Shown here one piece after another: positions 1-4,090 of a DNA stretch of 5,190 bases (positions are counted from its first letter, which is position 1; each line of letters begins with the position of its first letter). The notes beneath the pieces are model-generated. The model did no database searches. It saw nothing but the letters and a program-made list of their open reading frames with translations, and was not told the DNA's origin. The position numbers and the translations under genes were made by a program. The DNA comes from Anaerolineales bacterium (GTDB lineage: Bacteria; Chloroflexota; Anaerolineae; Anaerolineales; DRMV01). The stretch is taken from contig WGAK01000034.1 of NCBI GenBank assembly GCA_015494815.1, forward strand, positions 1 through 5,190, read 5' to 3'.

Positions 1-61
1 CTGCGGCACGGGCGCCCCTTCGTCGTGGTCCGTGCTGGTTGCGCCACGCAGGAGGTGACCC

Positions 62-124
62 GTGTCTCGTCGTCTCGCGTTCATCATGGGGCTGGTTCTG
101 GTGCTCTACGCCTGCGCCGCACCG
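62..124 (+). pseudogene. Mirror copy of the lipoprotein start in the left repeat arm
   Basis: This is the same 21-codon start (SRRLAFIMG..., LYAC, AAP) in the opposite orientation, with its own GGAGGTGA at 51-58. Beyond 124 the plus-strand frame reads LRDRGWGLGPACGRG, a Gly/Arg/Cys-rich sequence unlike a lipoprotein linker, and then the antisense of the right arm until a stop at 361. It therefore looks like a copied start without its gene. If the repeat is real in the cell, this copy could still be translated into a short nonsense product; if it is a chimera, the copy does not exist. Confidence 0.6.
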
Positions 125-256
125 CTGCGGGACCGTGGGTGGGGCCTCGGCCCCGCGTGTGGGCGTGGCGCGGGGCGGTGCGGTGGGGGTAGCCGGTGCG
201 GCGCAGGCGTAGAGCACCAGAACCAGCCCCATGATGAACGCGAGACGACGAGACAC
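125..256 (-). CDS. N-terminal fragment of a putative lipoprotein, interrupted by the inverted repeat
   Basis: On the minus strand a GTG start at 256-254 lies six bases after GGAGG (263-267 on the plus strand). The first 18 residues are a classic export signal: a short basic n-region (SRR), a hydrophobic core (LAFIMGLVLVL) and a lipobox-like LYAC with Cys18 as the likely lipidated residue; Tyr at -2 is less usual. Next come AAP and a Thr/Pro/Ala-rich stretch (ATPTAPPRATPT, then a second Pro-rich part ending TVPQ), typical of the flexible linker after a lipidated cysteine. After codon 44, at position 125, the frame enters the antisense of the left repeat arm. It then turns into Arg/His/Gln-rich nonsense (RCGAGVEHQNQ) with no stop before the window edge. 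The mature domain is missing, so no function can be named; a surface-anchored binding protein or enzyme is possible. This gene is divergent from the gene at 413. Confidence 0.65.
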
Positions 257-340
257 GGGTCACCTCCTGCGTGGCGCAACCAGCACGGACCACGACGAAG
301 GGGCGCCCGTGCCGCGGTCAAGACGCGAAGGACGCGAGAG

Positions 341-346
341 ATTGTA
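341..346 (-). promoter_or_regulatory. Possible -10 element for the lipoprotein gene
   Basis: The minus strand reads TACAAT here, one base off the -10 consensus, which would give a leader of roughly 80 bases before the GTG at 256. No good -35 hexamer is seen at the usual distance; the best position reads TACACC. It lies back-to-back with the plus-strand TATAAT at 368-373, so the two genes would share a compact divergent promoter region. This rests on sequence match alone. Confidence 0.3.
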
Positions 347-367
347 ACACGGGGGCGTTAAAAGGTG

Positions 368-373
368 TATAAT
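368..373 (+). promoter_or_regulatory. Probable -10 element for the PH-like protein gene
   Basis: A perfect TATAAT lies 39 bases before the ATG at 413, in an otherwise GC-rich background. Transcription would begin near 380, leaving a leader of about 33 bases that includes a T6 run at 391-396 and the ribosome binding site. The -35 is poor: TTGTAA at 342-347 is 20 bases away, longer than usual. Primary sigma factors of most bacteria use this -10 hexamer. Confidence 0.5.
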
Positions 374-412
374 GTTCGCGATTGTGGCCGTTTTTTCCCC
401 AAGGAAGGCGCT

Positions 413-850
413 ATGGCTCCCAATTTTGCTCTTCAGGCGGGCGAGGAACTGGTGCGTCGTGACCTGGTGTCCTTCGTTTCCGGTCCCTTGCGGGTTCGGC
501 CGGGGGTGTGTTATCTGACCACCCAGCGCATCGTGGCCGAACACCGGTCGTTGTTGGGCGGCGCGATGATGGCCGCGTCCATCATCGCCCGGAACTTGGT
601 ACGCAAATTCAGCCAGCCGCAGCAGGTCGAAATCCCCCTGCGCGCGCTGACCCGGGTCAGCCGCGAACGGTATGGGGTCAACCCCAATGTGTTGGCCCTG
701 CACACGGGGGGCGAGCCGGTGCTCAAGATTGTGATGAACGCCCGGCAATGGCGCTTCTGGATGGAAGCCCTGGCTGCCGTGCTGGAGCGGCAGGGGAAGC
801 GTCTGGTGGCCGATGGTGAGCGCGCGTGGCGGGTGAAATTGCGCGCTTGA
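413..850 (+). CDS. Small GRAM/PH-like domain protein
   Basis: A 145-residue protein without a signal peptide. The ATG at 413 is chosen because AAGGAAGG (401-408) sits just upstream; an in-frame upstream start at 365 would overlap the TATAAT box. Residues about 8-40 read as the opening of a bacterial PH/GRAM-like fold: 'GEELVRRD', then strands ending in 'GVCYLTTQRIVAEH', matching the usual 'G.lyLTn.Rl.f' pattern. A hydrophobic stretch follows (LLGGAMMAASIIARNLV, about 47-63), perhaps an amphipathic or membrane-touching helix. The C-terminal half fits the rest of the fold: 'VEIPLRALTRVSRER', then 'LALHTGGEPVLKIVM' and a Trp-containing helix 'ARQWRFWMEALAAVL'. Such domains usually bind lipids or proteins at the inner face of the membrane, but no specific role is visible here. 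The fold call comes from pattern resemblance and would need a profile search to confirm. Confidence 0.6.
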   Translation: MAPNFALQAGEELVRRDLVSFVSGPLRVRPGVCYLTTQRIVAEHRSLLGGAMMAASIIARNLVRKFSQPQQVEIPLRALTRVSRERYGVNPNVLALHTGGEPVLKIVMNARQWRFWMEALAAVLERQGKRLVADGERAWRVKLRA

Positions 851-875
851 AACATCGGCGTAGGGGAGTGGGAAG

Positions 876-908
876 CACGGCCCCGGCACGCGAACGGCCG
901 GGGCCGTG
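876..908 (+). terminator. GC-rich hairpin after the PH-like gene, possible terminator without a T-tract
   Basis: CACGGCCCCGGC (876-887) pairs perfectly over 12 bases with 897-908 around a nine-base loop, starting 25 bases after the stop codon at 848-850. No run of T follows on either strand, so it is not a textbook intrinsic terminator. It could still stop polymerase, act with Rho, or protect the 3' end of the upstream transcript. Confidence 0.4.
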
Positions 909-954
909 GCGCGCCCACTCGCCGCGCCCTCTGGTCGTGGCGGCGGTCTTGCAG

Positions 955-960
955 TACAAT
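955..960 (+). promoter_or_regulatory. Possible -10 element for the glycosyltransferase gene
   Basis: TACAAT lies 28 bases before the ATG at 989, giving a predicted leader of about 22 bases. The region 17 bases upstream reads TGGTCG, only three matches to TTGACA. Together with the hairpin at 876-908 it suggests that the glycosyltransferase has its own promoter. Confidence 0.35.
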
Positions 961-988
961 GCCCCTACCCCGGCCCAGGAGGGAGCCG

Positions 989-2161
989 ATGAAGATTTTG
1001 GTGGCGCTGACTTACTATCGCCCTCACACCAGCGGCCTGACCATTTATGCGGAACGCCTGGCTCGGGCCCTGGTGCAGCGTGGGCACACGGTCACGGTGT
1101 TGACTTCCCGTTATGACCGCGGTCTGCCGCGGCGTGAGGTCATGGACGGCGTGCAGGTGGTGCGGGTGCCGGTGCTGATGCGGGTGAGCAAAGGGGTGAT
1201 TCAGCCCACCTTGGGGCTGGAGGCCACGCGGCAGATTTGGGCCCACGATGTGGTGCATTTGCACCTGCCTCAGTTCGACGCGGCCGGCATGGCCTTGCGC
1301 GGGCGGCTGTTCCGCCGGCCCGCGGTCATTACCTACCATTGCGATGTACTGCTGCCTCCGGGATGGTTCAACCGGGTGGTCAACGCGGTGGTGCACGGCA
1401 TGGACCACCTGGCCGCGACCTTCGCGCATCAGGTGGTGACCTACACCCAGGACTACGCGGACCATTCACCGTTCTTGCAGCGTTACCGGCACAAGTTGAC
1501 CACCATCCTGCCGCCGGTGGAATTGCCCCCGGCTTCGCCCGAGGCCGTGGCCGCGCTGCGTCGGCGTTTCAACCCTCAGGGGCGTCGGCCCGTCATCGGC
1601 ATGGCCGCGCGGCTGGCCGCAGAGAAGGGCGTCGAGGTGCTGCTGGATGCGTTGCCGCGGGTGCTGGAAGTGTTCCCCGACGCGCTGGTGTGGTATGCCG
1701 GGCCCTACGAGGGGGTGCTGGGCGAAGAGGCGTATCGGCGGCGGGTGCTGCCTCGGGCGCGCGCTTTGGAGGCCCAGGGACATTGGCGCTTCTTGGGCCT
1801 GCTTTCGCCCGCGGAGATGGCGGCCTTTTACCCCAACCTGGATGTGCTGGTGCTGCCCAGCCTGAACTCCACCGAGAGTTTTGGCCTGGTGCAAATCGAG
1901 GCCATGATGAACGGCGTGCCTGTGGTGGCTTCGGACCTGCCGGGGGTGCGGCAGCCGGTGCGTCTGACGGGCATGGGCACCACCGCGGCCGTGGGCGACC
2001 CCGCCAGCCTGGCCCAGGCCCTGCTGCAGGTCTTGCAGCACCCCGAAGCCTATCGCGGCGACCCCGCGGCCGTGCGGGAGCGCTTCAGCCCCGCACGCGC
2101 GGCCGAGGCCTATGAGACCCTGTTCAGCCGGCTGTTGCAGCGCGTGCGCCCGCATTTCTGA
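989..2161 (+). CDS. Glycosyltransferase, GT4-like (GT-B fold)
   Basis: A 390-residue cytoplasmic sugar transferase of the family 4 type, which moves a sugar from a nucleotide-sugar donor to an acceptor with retention of configuration. The start at 989 follows AGGAGG (977-982) by six bases; the in-frame ATG at 959 overlaps the TACAAT box and lacks a binding site. The N-terminal acceptor domain opens with MKILVALTYYRPHTSGLTIY and contains 'VVHLHLP' (88-94) and 'ITYHCD' (114-119). The donor domain begins about residue 200 with 'PVIGMAARLAAEKGVEVLLDAL', which carries the conserved Arg/Lys region for phosphate contacts. It also contains 'VLVLPSLNSTESFGLVQIEAMMNGVPVVASD', where Glu296 and Glu304 form the E-x7-E motif. 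Length and motif order match intact family members. Acceptor and donor cannot be read from sequence; lipid or cell-surface glycan synthesis is a reasonable guess. A hairpin upstream and a terminator downstream suggest a single-gene unit. Confidence 0.93.
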   Translation: MKILVALTYYRPHTSGLTIYAERLARALVQRGHTVTVLTSRYDRGLPRREVMDGVQVVRVPVLMRVSKGVIQPTLGLEATRQIWAHDVVHLHLPQFDAAGMALRGRLFRRPAVITYHCDVLLPPGWFNRVVNAVVHGMDHLAATFAHQVVTYTQDYADHSPFLQRYRHKLTTILPPVELPPASPEAVAALRRRFNPQGRRPVIGMAARLAAEKGVEVLLDALPRVLEVFPDALVWYAGPYEGVLGEEAYRRRVLPRARALEAQGHWRFLGLLSPAEMAAFYPNLDVLVLPSLNSTESFGLVQIEAMMNGVPVVASDLPGVRQPVRLTGMGTTAAVGDPASLAQALLQVLQHPEAYRGDPAAVRERFSPARAAEAYETLFSRLLQRVRPHF

Positions 2162-2217
2162 GCAGATGAATAGAACGGGTGTTCCGGCCGGGCGCGCGCA
2201 GGGCCCTTTCATATAAC

Positions 2218-2247
2218 TTGCGCGGCCGACCGCGCAAACTTATTTTT
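2218..2247 (+). terminator. Intrinsic terminator after the glycosyltransferase gene
   Basis: TTGCGCGG (2218-2225) pairs perfectly with CCGCGCAA (2230-2237) around the loop CCGA, and a T-rich tail (ACTTATTTTT) ends at 2247. It lies 56 bases after the stop codon at 2159-2161. The stable stem with a T-rich tail is the usual Rho-independent arrangement and isolates dnaA from the upstream gene. Confidence 0.65.
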
Positions 2248-2305
2248 CGCCGCAAGGTTTTCCTTTTCCCGAGGTTTGGCCTTCGCACTTGAGGATGTCC
2301 AGCGC

Positions 2306-2317
2306 CCCATATATGGG
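2306..2317. repeat. 12-base perfect palindrome CCCATATATGGG
   Basis: The sequence is identical to its own reverse complement and lies about 160 bases before the candidate dnaA -10. Perfect palindromes of this size upstream of a gene are often sites for dimeric regulators. No regulator gene is in view and no second copy was seen in the window, so the role is unknown. Confidence 0.45.
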
Positions 2318-2405
2318 AGAGGGGTGCGCAAATGCGGCTATATGTCCTGAATGTGGGGTGCCTCGCGGGACTATCCGCAGCGCGGCAAAATTTTAACAAA
2401 TCGAA

Positions 2406-2431
2406 CCTTAAAAGATGCGGCTTTTTTAAGG
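2406..2431. repeat. AT-rich hairpin upstream of dnaA
   Basis: CCTTAAAA (2406-2413) pairs perfectly with TTTTAAGG (2424-2431). A G-T pair (2414/2423) and an A-T pair (2415/2422) extend the stem around a six-base loop TGCGGC. It directly follows the patch AAAATTTTAACAAA. It lies just upstream of the predicted dnaA promoter, so it would not be in the dnaA transcript if that promoter is right. It could be an operator, part of an unwinding element, or a backup terminator. Confidence 0.45.
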
Positions 2432-2450
2432 TCGCGCCCGCCAACGGCCC

Positions 2451-2480
2451 TTGCTCCGAACGGTGCGGCCTGCATAGAAT
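2451..2480 (+). promoter_or_regulatory. dnaA: Candidate dnaA promoter
   Basis: TTGCTC (2451-2456) and TAGAAT (2475-2480) are separated by 18 bases. The -10 is one base off TATAAT; the -35 matches only TTG. Transcription would start near 2487, giving a leader of about 77 bases to the ATG at 2564. That start point leaves almost no leader for the in-frame ATG at 2492, which supports the later start. Confidence 0.4.
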
Positions 2481-2563
2481 AGAAGCCCATTATGGGGCCC
2501 ACGGCTGGCCTTGCGACCCTGCCGAGGGGAGAAGCCATCATCCGGTGCGAGGAGCGCTGTGTC

Positions 2564-4015
2564 ATGACCTTGCCCACGACCGTATCGTCCACTTCGCCCA
2601 CCGCGGCCCTGACCGAGCCGCGGGACATCTGGCAGGTGGTGCTACGCCAATTGCAGCACGAAATCAGCCGCACGGCCTTCGACGCCTGGGTGCGGGAAAC
2701 CCAGGCGCTGGACTGGGACGGGACGACTTTGCGGGTGGGTGTGCCCAATGCGTTTGCCCAAGAGTGGTTGCAAAGCCGGTTGCCGGCGTTGGTGGAGCCC
2801 AAGTTGCAGTTGTTGTTGCACGTGCCGCAGCCCCGGGTGCAGTTCGTGTTGTTGACCAACGGTCACGCCAAGGGGGCGCTGCCCGTCGCGGGCGAAGAGC
2901 CTTCGGCCCCAGAGCCCTCGGCCGCGGCCGCGGCGGAGCCCGTCCCCCAGGAAAAGCCCACCGCGCCGCTGCACACGCCGGTGCCCAACCTGCGGCCTGA
3001 GTACACCTTCGACACTTTCGTCGAGGGGCCCAACAACCGCCTGGCCTTCGCGGCCAGTCGGGCCGTGGCCGACAATCCCGGTCGGCAGTACAACCCGCTG
3101 TTCATCTACGGCGGCGTGGGGCTGGGCAAAACCCACCTGTTGCACGCGATTGGGCATGTGGCCGCGCAACGCGGGCTGCGGGTGCTGTATGTCTCGGCCG
3201 AGGATTTCGTCAACGAACTCATCACCGCGATTCGCGAGCGCCGCACGGCCGAGTTTCGGGAAAAGTACCGGCGGGTGGACCTGCTGCTGGTGGACGATGT
3301 GCAGTTCCTCAGCGGCAAGGAGAGCACCCAGGAGGAGTTCTTTCATACTTTCAACGCCTTGCATGGGCAGGGGCGGCAAATTGTGCTCACCTCGGACCGG
3401 CCACCCAAGGCCATGCCCACGCTGGAAGAGCGGCTGCGCTCGCGTTTCGAGTGGGGGTTGATGGCCGACATCCAGCCGCCCGATTTGGAGACGCGCCTGG
3501 CGATTTTGCAGTTCAAGGTCACGCGGCTGGGGCGGGCGGTGCCTCGTGAGGTGCTGGAATTCATCGCCCGGCGCATGACCTCCAACATTCGTGAACTGGA
3601 AGGCGCGCTGACGCGGGTGTTGGCCTATCACGATTTGTGGCGCAAGCCGCTCAACGAGGCCACCGCGGCCGAGGCTCTGGCCGATTTGCTGCCGCGCAAG
3701 CGCAAGGTGGTGGCCGACAAGGTGCTGGAGACCGTGGCCCAGGCCTTTGGCCTGAGCGTGGCCGAATTGCGGGCCAAAGGGCGTTCGCGGCGGGTGGCCG
3801 TGCCGCGGCAAATTGCCATGTATTTGCTGCGCGAAGAGGCCGGCCTGTCGTTGCCCCGCATCGGCGAGTTGCTGGGCGGGCGGGACCATTCCACGGTGAT
3901 GCACGGCGTGCGCAAGGTGGCCGACCGCCTGGAGCGGGACGCGCAGTTTCGGCGGCGGGTGATGAACCTGCGGGAGCATCTCTACAATCCCGCGGTGCCG
4001 CTGCTGGCCGAGTGA
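2564..4015 (+). CDS. dnaA: Chromosomal replication initiator protein DnaA
   Basis: A complete 483-residue DnaA, the AAA+ ATPase that binds DnaA boxes, opens the origin and loads the replicative helicase. The ATG at 2564 is chosen because GAGGAG (2549-2554) precedes it by nine bases; the ATG at 2492 would add 24 residues with no binding site. Domain I (about 20-96) includes 'DIWQVVLRQLQHEIS' and 'FDAWVRET'. Domain II (about 97-143) is a low-complexity Ala/Pro/Glu linker. Domain III contains 'YTFDTFVEGPNNRLA', Walker A GGVGLGKT (183-190), Walker B LLLVDD (240-245), sensor I 'IVLTSDRPP' (273-281), the box VII arginine in 'LRSRFEWGL' (Arg294 by alignment from memory) and sensor II 'NIRELEGAL' (Arg343). 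Domain IV carries the DNA-binding signature GGRDHSTVMHGVRKV (438-452). All key residues are present, so it should be functional. It is not followed by dnaN; the next gene converges on it. Confidence 0.98.
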   Translation: MTLPTTVSSTSPTAALTEPRDIWQVVLRQLQHEISRTAFDAWVRETQALDWDGTTLRVGVPNAFAQEWLQSRLPALVEPKLQLLLHVPQPRVQFVLLTNGHAKGALPVAGEEPSAPEPSAAAAAEPVPQEKPTAPLHTPVPNLRPEYTFDTFVEGPNNRLAFAASRAVADNPGRQYNPLFIYGGVGLGKTHLLHAIGHVAAQRGLRVLYVSAEDFVNELITAIRERRTAEFREKYRRVDLLLVDDVQFLSGKESTQEEFFHTFNALHGQGRQIVLTSDRPPKAMPTLEERLRSRFEWGLMADIQPPDLETRLAILQFKVTRLGRAVPREVLEFIARRMTSNIRELEGALTRVLAYHDLWRKPLNEATAAEALADLLPRKRKVVADKVLETVAQAFGLSVAELRAKGRSRRVAVPRQIAMYLLREEAGLSLPRIGELLGGRDHSTVMHGVRKVADRLERDAQFRRRVMNLREHLYNPAVPLLAE

Positions 4016-4041
4016 AGCGGCCGGGTGGGCAGCCAAAACAA

Positions 4042-4069
4042 CACCGCCCCGTCCGATGACGGGGCGGTG
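4042..4069. terminator. Shared hairpin terminator between dnaA and the solute-binding protein gene
   Basis: CACCGCCCCGTC (4042-4053) pairs perfectly over 12 bases with 4058-4069 around the four-base loop CGAT. It lies 26 bases after the dnaA stop and 21 bases past the stop of the convergent minus-strand gene. Read on the minus strand it is followed by TTGTTTTGG, a usable T-rich tail. On the plus strand the tail (CTGGTT) is weak. It probably serves the minus-strand gene best and may also stop dnaA transcripts. Confidence 0.7.
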
Positions 4070-4090
4070 CTGGTTACCGGCCAGGGAGGG

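Larger units (their letters stand above)
1..317. repeat. Long inverted repeat, 124-base arms around a 69-base spacer
   Basis: Position i pairs with position 318-i from 1/317 inward to 124/194. I checked this in ten-base blocks: 123 of 124 positions are complementary, and the only mismatch is 2/316. Pairing stops abruptly at 125/193, leaving a spacer at 125-193. Each arm carries the same GGAGGTGA ribosome binding site, a GTG start and 21 codons of a lipoprotein N-terminus, so the two copies face each other. The outer end cannot be defined because the left arm reaches the window edge. The spacer holds a smaller GC-only hairpin (141-145 with 150-154, loop CTCG) close to the symmetry centre at 159. 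The near-identity and the abrupt break inside a coding sequence suggest a fold-back chimera or a very recent inverted duplication. Nothing else marks a mobile element. Confidence 0.95.
2162..2491. other. Intergenic region upstream of dnaA, possible regulatory or origin region
   Basis: This gap holds no believable gene. In order it contains the terminator at 2218-2247, a pyrimidine-rich stretch to about 2282, a 12-base palindrome at 2306-2317, an AT-rich patch at 2387-2415 inside GC-rich surroundings, an AT-rich hairpin at 2406-2431 and the candidate dnaA promoter. An octamer ATGCGGCT occurs twice (2332-2339 and 2415-2422). Bacterial origins often lie beside dnaA and combine an AT-rich unwinding patch with clustered DnaA boxes. 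Here the AT-rich patch exists, but the best match to TTATCCACA is a single 7-of-9 site, CTATCCGCA at 2371-2379. An origin is therefore possible and unproven; autoregulation of dnaA is an equally good reading. Confidence 0.35.

Noticed and set aside
125..193. G-rich spacer strand as a G-quadruplex
   Set aside because: Several runs of three or more G are present, but the loops between them are long; the stretch is better explained as the antisense of a Thr/Pro-coding linker.
1..317. Insertion sequence, or a phase-variable invertible segment
   Set aside because: There is no transposase or recombinase gene, no target duplication can be seen, the arms are much longer than typical inversion sites, and inversion would not yield an intact protein in either orientation.
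62..361. A 99-codon plus-strand reading frame starting in the left repeat arm
   Set aside because: After the copied signal peptide it reads Gly/Arg/Cys-rich sequence and then the antisense of the right arm, so it is not a real protein.
959..988. An earlier start for the glycosyltransferase
   Set aside because: That ATG overlaps the TACAAT box and has no binding site; MKILVALTYY from 989 is the usual opening of the family and follows AGGAGG.
2371..2379. CTATCCGCA as a DnaA box
   Set aside because: It matches TTATCCACA at 7 of 9 positions and stands alone; a single weak match is expected by chance.
2492..2563. A 24-codon N-terminal extension of DnaA
   Set aside because: There is no ribosome binding site before 2492, the predicted transcript starts only a few bases earlier, and the start at 2564 has GAGGAG at good spacing.
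2332..3000. A plus-strand frame overlapping the start of dnaA
   Set aside because: It overlaps dnaA out of frame, reads low-complexity Ala/Gly/Arg sequence and has no ribosome binding site.
2642..4036. A 464-codon minus-strand reading frame opposite dnaA
   Set aside because: It is the antisense shadow of a GC-rich gene: rich in His, Gln and Arg, with no recognisable motif, while dnaA on the other strand is unambiguous.
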